DNA of 47,795 nt from JBOGJG01 sp050747825 (lineage in GTDB: Bacteria > Acidobacteriota > UBA6911 > RPQK01 > JBOGJG01): positions 1 through 47,795 of the forward strand of contig JBOGJG010000442.1 in the NCBI GenBank assembly GCA_050747825.1, written 5' to 3'. Each line of letters opens with the position of its first letter. Position 1 is the first letter of the stretch. A program made the position numbers and the translations under genes. Below are positions 25,431-32,900 of the stretch, piece after piece. Under the pieces are notes generated by a model. It did no database searches. It was not told the origin of the DNA and worked only from the letters and a program-made list of their open reading frames with translations.

Positions 25431-26933
25431 TCAGAAACAGTCGAGATAACGGAGTTTTATCGCTTCCACACGCCTGACGACAGGCTGCAGGACCGCAATC
25501 AAAAGAGCCAACGTCACGTTCGCGACCCAGAGGGATTTCGGAAGCGGTAGCGGTCCGGCGAGGACCAGCAAAAGTCCCGCACCCAGCAGACAAGTAATCA
25601 ATAAGTTTGAAATGATTTGGCCCGCGCTTCCCGTTCTTACCGCGGGAAAAGAGAGCGGAGCACCTGGACGAACAAGCTGCATGAGAAGATGAGCGGCATA
25701 GATATAGAGGGCGAGCCACAGCAAGCTGGCTGGAATTTCGTGGTAGAGACTCGCTCGGTACAAAAAGAAAAGCAGGGCAGGGGCGGTCAGAAAAAAGACC
25801 GCCATGCATGACAGTCGTAAGCAGCTTCTGGAGCAAGATAAAGGAGACGCTCCAAACAGATTAATAAAAGGTAACCTTGCAGGATCGTAGTTGGTAGTAC
25901 AGAGCGCATAAATCCCAGCAAGTGCAAGCGATGCAGGCAACGTAAAAAAGACAATTGTAGTGACGATGTCTTGGGGGCTTGAGTTCACCCGGACATAAAC
26001 CCAGACGAACGCGACATCACAGATCAAAAAGAAGGTGAACCTGGGCACGCGCCAAGCGGTCAGTAGCAACATTGACGCCGTGAGCGCCCATGTCCGATAT
26101 CTCAGAGTGTATGCTGAAATCGAACAAGCAGTTATAGAAACGATGGATGGGCTGGACTTAAGCCGGTTTCGGTGCGGTTCAGGTGCTCGACCTGACAATC
26201 GCCAATGAATGACCGCCGAAAGTAGCATCAGGGAGAGAATTCCGAAGGTCTGAACTGAACCCTCTCCCTGTCCTGACAAAAAACTTTCCAGCGAAGCGAG
26301 TGCCGTTCCTGGCGTATCGTAGTAAGAGAGTTCCACGCCCCTTAACCGCCCCTGTATGCCGAGGTTTACCATTGAGTATAGCCAAATCGTGCTGCCGGCG
26401 ATAAGAAGCGCTACAAGCGCAGTTGGGATCTCTCCCCTCTCCACGCGTCGAAGTTGAAACAGCAAGCTGTAAAGAAACACGAGTGAACAGTAGCCAACCA
26501 GTCCTGTTAGTAACAGGGCGGCCGAGTTTCTGAAGTCAGAAGTTGTGCAGGTAAAAAGAGTGGCTGGTAGAACTAGAACCAGACCGACGTATAACACTGT
26601 TGCTAGCGTATGACAAAACTCAAATCGCCGCAGTTGTTGGCGAGAGGCTGGGAGCGCCCACAAGAACATCCGCTCTCCAGGCATGATTAGACCTCCTGGA
26701 AATAGAAGAATGAGAGTATTGAGCACGGACACTAAAAGGGCATCATAAAATAGGCTCTTCTCAGCACCGGCAACGGCGGTCAGTAGGATCAACACGACTC
26801 CCATTGAGGCGATTCCCAGCATAGTCAGGATAACGGCCGGTTTCGGATATAAGCTGTGATGAGCCGACCACTTGTAACCCATCCTTTGATCGGATAGGAA
26901 GAAATACCAAACGAGCAGGAGCGTCGATTTCAC
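25431..26933 (-). CDS. ABC transporter membrane protein
   Basis: The 500-residue polytopic protein has roughly twelve hydrophobic segments. It has no strong family motif that I can name, but the gene overlaps the ATPase gene by 4 bp (26930-26933) and must be its partner. A stretch PGERMFLWALPASRQQLRRFEF after the second pair of helices resembles the coupling region of ABC-2-type permeases. Codons are AT-richer than in the flanking 24 kb. Exporter function is inferred from the type of partner ATPase. Substrate unknown. Confidence 0.78.
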   Translation of the reverse strand: MKSTLLLVWYFFLSDQRMGYKWSAHHSLYPKPAVILTMLGIASMGVVLILLTAVAGAEKSLFYDALLVSVLNTLILLFPGGLIMPGERMFLWALPASRQQLRRFEFCHTLATVLYVGLVLVLPATLFTCTTSDFRNSAALLLTGLVGYCSLVFLYSLLFQLRRVERGEIPTALVALLIAGSTIWLYSMVNLGIQGRLRGVELSYYDTPGTALASLESFLSGQGEGSVQTFGILSLMLLSAVIHWRLSGRAPEPHRNRLKSSPSIVSITACSISAYTLRYRTWALTASMLLLTAWRVPRFTFFLICDVAFVWVYVRVNSSPQDIVTTIVFFTLPASLALAGIYALCTTNYDPARLPFINLFGASPLSCSRSCLRLSCMAVFFLTAPALLFFLYRASLYHEIPASLLWLALYIYAAHLLMQLVRPGAPLSFPAVRTGSAGQIISNLLITCLLGAGLLLVLAGPLPLPKSLWVANVTLALLIAVLQPVVRRVEAIKLRYLDCF

Positions 26934-27772
26934 TGGTCTACTCCGTGGCCGGCAGCCACACTGAAGGCGTCGTTGAGTCTCTTTGCGACTTGCTTTGCTT
27001 CGGGCAGACCGGAAGCTTGGGCCAAAACGAGCTCTTCCATCGTTCCTGAGATGCGGAGAGCTTCGGCGACCGTTCCATTGAAGACAAGCCGGCCGTTAGC
27101 GAGTATGACAACCCGCGTACAGATTTCTTGGAGAAGAGCGAGTACGTGAGAAGAGATCAGGATGGCTGTTCCTGAAGCGGACCTAAGCCGCAAGAGTTCC
27201 TTCAGAATGGCACAAGAATAAATATCCAAGCCGTTTAAAGGCTCGTCCAATAAAAGTATCGACGGACAAGGAAGAAGCGCCAGTGAGACCCAGAGCTTCT
27301 GCTTCATTCCATGAGAAAGATTGCGGATCAGATCGTGTTGAAAGCGGGACAGATCCCATAGAGCTAAAAGCTCTGTAATCGCTTTTTTGAGCTCCCGATC
27401 ATTAATTCCATGAAACGAACCAGCCAATGTCAGGAGTTCGTGCGGAGTCAGATGTTCCATTAATGCGGGTTCATCCGGGACAAAACCAACTTGCTTCCTC
27501 GCCCGGTCTGGCTTAGTTACTAGATCAAGACCGTTGATCTGAATCCTTCCAGAGTCAGCTTCTGTGATACTGCTGAGGATTCGCAAGAAAGTGGTTTTCC
27601 CGGCTCCATTGGCGCCTATGAGTCCCACGATTTCTCCCGAGCAAATCTCCAGATCTACCCCATCTAAGACTTGGTTGTGACCGAAACGTTTACGAAGAGA
27701 GGAGACTGAGACAGGCACCTGTCTACAGTCTGCCTCATCTCTCTTCCTAAAAGGTACAGTCGCATTATTCAT
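26930..27772 (-). CDS. ABC transporter ATP-binding protein
   Basis: The 280-residue ATPase has Walker A GANGAGKT (53-60), a Q-loop region GFVPDEPALMEHLTP, a degenerate signature LSHGMKQK where LSGGQ is usual, Walker B SILLLDEPLNGLD and the H-loop ILISSHVLALL. This LSxGMKQK form is common in CcmA/YtrB-like ABC-2 exporters. It overlaps both neighbours by four bases, so ATPase and permease are translationally coupled. Energises export or membrane extraction of an unknown substrate. Confidence 0.9.
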   Translation of the reverse strand: MNNATVPFRKRDEADCRQVPVSVSSLRKRFGHNQVLDGVDLEICSGEIVGLIGANGAGKTTFLRILSSITEADSGRIQINGLDLVTKPDRARKQVGFVPDEPALMEHLTPHELLTLAGSFHGINDRELKKAITELLALWDLSRFQHDLIRNLSHGMKQKLWVSLALLPCPSILLLDEPLNGLDIYSCAILKELLRLRSASGTAILISSHVLALLQEICTRVVILANGRLVFNGTVAEALRISGTMEELVLAQASGLPEAKQVAKRLNDAFSVAAGHGVDQ

Positions 27773-28473
27773 ACTGTTGCTCCTCCACTTACCAAAGCTC
27801 CGAGCGATCTAAAGGCTGACCATGAAAGCCAAATGAGGATCATAGTCAAATAGGAAGTGATCCTGTGCGCTTCAGTGATACGGGCAAACCCATATGCCAT
27901 CAAGAGCGTGGTACCGAGTTCGAATAAGTTGATATATCCGAAGAAACTCCACAAGAAGGAGTTCGGCGTTCCGAGCACCAGGTTTAGACCGATGGGAATT
28001 TGCAGGTCTTGGACTGTTTGGAAAGAGGCTGGATCTCTTAAAAATAGATTCAGAACAAGAAATATATCCTCGAAGGTAAGATAAACTGAGGAGAGGACCG
28101 CCACACTGAGCATTTGCGAGAAAGGTCGTTCCCTCACTGAGAATAGAATGCTAAGGATATACAGCAATCCTGCCACAGAATACCACCATATGAATGAAAG
28201 GGCGGCGCTAAAAGCCAGCGTAAAGTAGTGCATTATCCTCAGATTCTGGGTCAGCGCCTCGACAGATTCATTCGTTACTTCAGTCGGCAATTGATTCATG
28301 CTCACCTGAAGCACCAAGGGGTATGTAAACACCACCAGGAGTAGTTGGAGTGCAAGTAAAATAGTCTGGAGAAGCCAAGGATGGTGTTCTAGAACCCGGT
28401 CAACTGCTTGGGCAGGATTCCAGAAGACTAATAAGGAGGCTTGCAGTTGATCTGTGGCTTCTATGGCGCGCAT
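27769..28473 (-). CDS. Yip1-like multi-pass membrane protein
   Basis: The 234-residue protein has five or six membrane segments. Its start (ASLLVFWNPAQAVDRVLEHHPWLLQTILLALQ is the region) fits Yip1-domain proteins, which are often encoded with ABC exporters. It is the first gene of the operon and overlaps the ATPase by four bases. The ATG at 28473 lies inside a 14-bp direct repeat (28467-28480) whose second copy, also containing an ATG, lies at 29133-29146. An IS remnant fills the space between them, so the native promoter region of this gene was displaced by about 666 bp. Confidence 0.7.
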   Translation of the reverse strand: MRAIEATDQLQASLLVFWNPAQAVDRVLEHHPWLLQTILLALQLLLVVFTYPLVLQVSMNQLPTEVTNESVEALTQNLRIMHYFTLAFSAALSFIWWYSVAGLLYILSILFSVRERPFSQMLSVAVLSSVYLTFEDIFLVLNLFLRDPASFQTVQDLQIPIGLNLVLGTPNSFLWSFFGYINLFELGTTLLMAYGFARITEAHRITSYLTMILIWLSWSAFRSLGALVSGGATV

Positions 28474-28480
28474 GTATTTC
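28467..28480. repeat. Direct repeat flanking the IS remnant, left copy
   Basis: CGCGCATGTATTTC is repeated exactly at 29133-29146. It spans the start codon of the Yip1-like gene (minus strand). Fourteen bases is longer than the 3-5 bp target duplications usual for IS3 elements. Confidence 0.8.
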
Positions 28481-28616
28481 TGTACCGGACCCGGTTCCTT
28501 GGACCCGGATTTAAGTTAATGGACTACCTGAAAAAGTCCTTTTCTCATTTTCAAAGCCGTCAGACAAGAAAAAATCTTTTTCAGGATGCCCGACATCAAA
28601 CGATCTCCTGACGCTC

Positions 28617-28850
28617 CTATGCTGGGATACTCCCGAATATCGACTCCACTCGCCCCCGGTACGGAGACAGCAGGTGGTTTTCCCGCATGATCCGGAGCAC
28701 ACGCTTGCGCGAGGTCCTCACCTGTTTTTGCACCCGCAATCGAGCCCATACCTTGCGGTGACCCTCCCCTTGAAAGGGAGAGGCCGCCCGGTCGGCCCGG
28801 ATCAGCTCCAACAGAGCCTCGTCGGTCCGGGGGGTTTTCGGGTCCGCGCT
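28617..28850 (-). pseudogene. IS3 OrfB (transposase) N-terminal remnant
   Basis: RTDEALLELIRADRAASPFQ followed by GEGHRKVWARLRVQKQVRTS and VLRIMRENHLLSPYR is the N-terminal part of IS3-type OrfB. It ends at SIFGSIPA before any part of the integrase (DDE) core. Confidence 0.82.
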
Positions 28851-28864
28851 TTTGCGGCCGGTAC

Positions 28865-29071
28865 CCTAGGACACTACGCTGGGCTTTCTTTCCTGTCCAG
28901 TCAAACGAAGATCGAGCCATTTCCCAGGCCCAGCACACCCGTTGCACGCCATAGACACCCCCAACTCTCGCGAAAGAGCCTCTACCGACTCTCCCCGCAG
29001 CAGACGCAAGCCCACCTCGCGCTTGCGGGCCCCTGAATTCTCTAATTTCTTTTTCTTTTCTCTTCATCATC
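28865..29071 (-). pseudogene. IS3 OrfA remnant
   Basis: A start MMKRKEKEIREF is followed, one frame away, by RKREVGLRLLRGESVEALSR and ELGVSMA, a typical OrfA helix-turn-helix. Frame changes and a stop at 28865-28867 show that it is broken. Confidence 0.75.
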
Positions 29072-29132
29072 TCCTCGGACAGAGCATTCTCCTCTCTTGC
29101 TTATTTTGTCCAAAGAAATCGGGGGCGGCTCA

Positions 29133-29146
29133 CGCGCATGTATTTC
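29133..29146. repeat. Direct repeat flanking the IS remnant, right copy
   Basis: Exact copy of 28467-28480. Read on the minus strand it is preceded by the DNA that originally lay upstream of the Yip1-like gene. Confidence 0.8.
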
Positions 29147-29164
29147 GGACGCAGTAAACGATTG

Positions 29165-29195
29165 AGGGCCAAGCAAGTGGGGACTTACTGGCCCT
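29165..29195 (-). promoter_or_regulatory. Hairpin between the small secreted protein gene and the ABC operon
   Basis: AGGGCCA (29165-29171) and TGGCCCT (29189-29195) form a perfect 7-bp stem. An inner stem AAGT/ACTT closes a CCCC loop on the minus strand. No T-run follows, so it is not a standard terminator. It could stabilise or attenuate read-through from the small gene. The rest of 29147-29238 shows nothing else. Confidence 0.45.
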
Positions 29196-29238
29196 TTCAG
29201 AACTCTCCTCAGGCCCTGTAAGAGCTTTGGTTCAGTTA

Positions 29239-29547
29239 TTAAGGCTTATTCGCCAGGTGTTCACAGCCTTTCAAGGTTGCCTGATACATCTTTTCACAAA
29301 CCACCGCGCTAAAAGCGCCGGTTAGACCTGCGTAGATCCCCCCAGTAATCGGCAACCCGGTGCTGTACAGCCCTGACAAAAAGGCTACGGCCATGGCTGA
29401 CAGCACTAAGGCTCGACATTCGCTCAACCTCTCATTGCCTTTGCGAACGCACTCCTCGAACTGCCCCGCATCTAAGCCGACACTCAGAGATACGGCGAGG
29501 ATAGCCAGTACAAGCAGCGCTGAAATGGTTGACTTAAAAATATTCAT
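29239..29547 (-). CDS. Small secreted protein with paired CX10C motifs
   Basis: The 102-residue protein has no family I recognise. A Sec-type signal peptide (about 1-27, MNIFKSTISALLVLAILAVS) is followed by Cys33-x10-Cys44, a 39-residue hydrophobic, glycine-rich middle (AVAFLSGLYSTGLPITGG and IYAGLTGAFSAVV), then Cys84-x10-Cys95 and a short polar tail. The symmetric spacing suggests two helices joined by two disulfides in a hairpin around a membrane-active or membrane-inserted core, resembling some bacteriocins or small envelope proteins. A strong Shine-Dalgarno sequence (GGAGGG, minus strand 29559-29554) lies six bases from the ATG. A structured leader and a sigma-54-type promoter lie upstream. 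The ABC/thioredoxin operon follows on the same strand. Confidence 0.7.
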   Translation of the reverse strand: MNIFKSTISALLVLAILAVSLSVGLDAGQFEECVRKGNERLSECRALVLSAMAVAFLSGLYSTGLPITGGIYAGLTGAFSAVVCEKMYQATLKGCEHLANKP

Positions 29548-29782
29548 GTTGAACCCTCCGTGATCTTCGAGCCATGAGCGCAGTCTGGCTCGGTGCCCCA
29601 GTGATACACCCGCTGCATCGAGTGTCCGGGTGGGCGGCCCCGTTGGAGTGCTCCGCGTTTCCTACGAAAACGCCCACTCCTTTCTTTTTATTGCCCACCC
29701 GGTTTTCGTCCGATTGATTACCCTCACAAGGAAGAGAGACTCCTGTTTCTCCTACTGTAAGGCCTTATCATTGCACGGACGA
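29548..29782 (-). ncRNA. Highly structured 5' leader of the small secreted protein gene
   Basis: The predicted transcript starts near 29782. It begins with a stem TCGTCCG (29776-29782 / 29706-29712). Next comes a perfect 10-bp outer stem (29693-29702 / 29626-29635, CCGGGTGGGC), enclosing GGAGTG/CACTCC (29675-29680 / 29645-29650) and GCGTTT/AAACGC (29668-29673 / 29655-29660). A further stem GAGCCA/TGGCTC (29586-29591 / 29569-29574) lies near the ribosome binding site. I do not recognise a known riboswitch class. It may be a cis-regulatory RNA or a stability element. Position numbers are plus strand. Confidence 0.55.
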
Positions 29783-29792
29783 TTCAGCTTAT

Positions 29793-29809
29793 AGCAAGCA
29801 GCGAGCCAA
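29793..29809 (-). promoter_or_regulatory. Sigma-54-type (-24/-12) promoter
   Basis: The minus strand reads TTGGCTCGCTGCTTGCT, which fits YTGGCACGRNNNTTGCW at all but two defined positions and has the invariant GG and GC at the right spacing. GG is at 29807-29806 and GC at 29795-29794, predicting a start near 29782. It drives toward the small secreted protein gene. The remaining part of the 395-bp gap, 29810-29942, shows no gene. Confidence 0.7.
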
Positions 29810-29942
29810 TGACGTTAAATACATTAACTAATTGTTTCTAAATTACTTAGCGTAACAGGAGGCACTTTGCTCAAGCTGGTGAGCAGGCGGACGCAAGACA
29901 ATTAGTCTGGATGCGCGTGTGACTTTTCAGTTGGCCGCTTCA

Positions 29943-32900
29943 TTACTTTGATCGGAACGGGCGGAAATCGACTTTGCAGTTGTGGGTGCTGAGGAAGGCG
30001 AGGAATTTCTTGTAGGAATCGGCTGGAAGATTGAAGTGCCGGACTAACTGGCGATAATTGCCGCCGCAGGCCGAGAGTCCGATGGAGATGATTTGCCGGA
30101 CGTCTTCCCGCGATAGGTCCCGGCGCAGGAAAGGCTCTCGGACTGCTTCCCAGAACTGCGTACGGCCACAGACCATATCTTCCGCAATCAGGGCCGCCTC
30201 TAAGGCTTTCCTTCGCTTTCCTGGCGAAACTCCGCCGATGAGCCGTGAAGAGATAGATTCGGCCGTAATTGCGTCTCCCGGGCTGAGGTGATAGGCGCTT
30301 TCAACAATATTCTCTAGCTCCCTTACATTGCCCGGGAAGGAGTAGCCACTCAAAAGTGCCAGGGCCTCCGGTCCCAGCGTCTGGTGCTTGCTTTCCCGTC
30401 CGTTCATCGCTTCCAGATGGTGAAGCGCCAACAGGGGAATATCCGATGAGCGCTCCCGTAGGGGCGGGATCTCCAGAAGACAGACATTGATGCGGTGGTA
30501 CAGGTCCTGGCGAAATTCTCCTGAGCGGATTAATTGTTCCAGAGGCTGGTTGCTGGCGGTTACAATCCGGACATTCACGGGGCGCTCGCCGGTCTCACCT
30601 ATGCGCCGGATCACTTTCTCTTGCAGCGCTCGCAGCAAGTGAGCCTGGAGCTGAAAAGGCATGGTGGCAATTTCATCCAGGAAAAGAGTTCCTCCTTCTG
30701 CCACTTCAAAGAGGCCTCGTTTGGCTTTAACAGCTCCGGTAAAGCTGCCCTGTGCGTAACCGAACAGTTCGCTTTCGATCAGGTCGGCCGGCAGCGATGA
30801 GCAATTAACCGGCACAAAGGGACCGTTCTGCCTCCGGCTCAAATCGTGAATGGCGCGGGCGACCAGTTCCTTACCCGTACCGCTTTCTCCCTTGATCAAA
30901 ACCGTGGCGTTACTTGCAGCGATCCGACTGATTTCCTCAAAAAGCCTGCGCATTGTCGGATGCTCTCCTATCATTTCTCTCCCCTGTCTGAGCTTGAGCC
31001 GGTGCTTAGCCGAAATTTCTACGCCACTGCTTCGGAGCTCGCCCAGTAGTTGCATTTCTGTCACGCTCACGATGCAGCTGAGGAAATCCAGATCGGCTTC
31101 GGAGATTCCTGTCCCATTGCTTTCCAGGTAAAGCAGTCCCGCCAGCCCGCCGCCTCGCCGCAGCGGAATGCCGAGCGACTTAGCGATGCCGCCGTTGCAG
31201 TCGCGAGGAGGCTCAGGAGGTAACAATATCTCTCCCGCACTGTCAGACTGAGGCAGAAGATGCCGGCCCTTTCTGCGACACTGCCCCCAGGCAGCGGCCA
31301 ACTGAAACTCCTGATCGTTTTCCTGGCGCAAGAAGATGTTGCCGGATATCGAGGGGAGCGCCTGTCGCAAAATTTTGCCAAGTTCCTCGCCCAGTTCTCT
31401 TAAACTTCCGGCGCCCTTGACTTCACTGGTGAATTGCCGCAGTTGAATTAAATGGCTGGGGGGCGCTTCAGCCTGGCTGGAAAGCAGTCGATCTCGATCG
31501 GCCTCAATGGGGGCAATAAACTGCCGGGAGAAGGATTCTCGATAAGTCGATGAGAAATCTAGAAGCCGTTCTTTCAAGATTTGCAGTGCACGGTTGTAAG
31601 ACTGAATAGCCTCCTCTCGCCGTCCCATCTCTGCCTGAACATTTCCCAGCCTGTGGTGTATTTCAGCGTGCAATCCCGGCCGCTCCACCCGTTTGGCCAC
31701 CTGCAAAGCCCGTAACGCAAAAACGCGCGCCTTCCGCAAATCACCCGCCACCGCCCAGTAGCGGCAAGTCAAGAGGTAGGCCTTCGCCATCTGCGGCAAA
31801 TAGAATTCCTCCTTTGCGGTCCTCAGCGCTCCCTCTACATACTCCTTTGCCTCCCCAAACCGACCCTGAGTCAGCAAAATCTCCCCCTGCATAAGCCTCG
31901 TCCTGTTCCGCTGGTAAATCATGTACTCTGGAAAGCATTCCCACGCCCTCGCCGCCTCGCGCCCAGCCCTATCATGGTCCCCTTTCGTAAAATATATTTG
32001 AGCCAGAAGCAGAAAATAGCGTCCCAGTTCACGGGGCGTCGCTGCCGTTTCCAATCTTTCGCAGGTCTCTAGGGCTCTATCTGGCTCTCCTAATAACCAC
32101 CAGGTCCATCCCTGGGTGATGGTCGCATCGATCAGTGAAGGATAGATCAAATCCTTCTTCAGTATTTTCCTGCTCCTTTCTAAAGATACAAGCGCAGCTT
32201 CCGGACGCAGTAAATAGTTCAAGTTCTTAGCAACCTCTATCAGTAATTCACATGCGACATAAGTGTTTCGGCTAGTCCTTTCGTTGTGGCTTTCTAACCG
32301 GCAAAGGTTAGAGAGCGTTACTCTATACCTGCCTTCCTTTCGTCCTAAGAGGCATCGCGTGAGAGAAGTATAGAAGAATAACTCTCTATTGCCTGTTTCC
32401 TGCGCCAGTTGTTGACAATAGTTCAAACACTTTGCACCACGAGTAAACTTCCCTAGTTCGAGGTAACAGGATGCAATATTTTGAAATCTTCCCACGGCCA
32501 GTATAAAGGCGCCTTGTTTAATCGCTGCTTCTATTGCGAGCATCCCCCACCGGATAGCGCCTTGATAGTCCCCGAGCTTATCGCGATAAAAGGCCAAGGC
32601 ATGATAACTTCTATCGAGTGAAGGGTCAGGTTTATCTGGAGAAAGACTCTGACTGAACCGAGCGGCCATTTCACCAGCTCGGCCTAATTCACCCAGGATG
32701 GTGAGACAAGTTAAAAGGGAGGCCCGAACTCCTTCCATCAGCTTTTCGTCTGGGGCCGGTTGGATGCCAAGAGCCTGCTCAAGGACAGCTTTGGCGTCCA
32801 GTAACTTACCTTTCAAGACGTAAACCCGTCCCAGCGTAACTAGGAGAAAGACCTTATCTTTTGACTTAAGTTTGGTGAGAGACCTCAGCGTGTCCATAGC

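Larger units (their letters stand above)
28481..29132 (-). mobile_element. Decayed, internally deleted IS3-family insertion sequence
   Basis: The ends are imperfect inverted repeats. The left end reads TGTACCGGACCCGGTTCCTT inward and the right end, in reverse complement, TGAGCCGCCCCCGATTTCTT; both begin TG as in IS3/IS911-type elements. Inside, on the minus strand, are an OrfA-like HTH fragment and an OrfB fragment (below). The total of 652 bp is about half a normal IS3 element; the DDE catalytic core is missing. Perfect 14-bp direct repeats flank it at 28467-28480 and 29133-29146. It is non-functional. Confidence 0.82.

Noticed and set aside
24781..25836. 351-residue protein for the thioredoxin-like frame
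   Set aside because: The part upstream of 25422 overlaps the permease gene out of frame and has no recognisable protein features; the ATG at 25422 begins a good membrane anchor.
28467..28480. Ordinary IS3 target-site duplication
   Set aside because: The flanking repeat is 14 bp, whereas IS3 elements usually make 3-5 bp; I report it as a direct repeat without asserting the mechanism.
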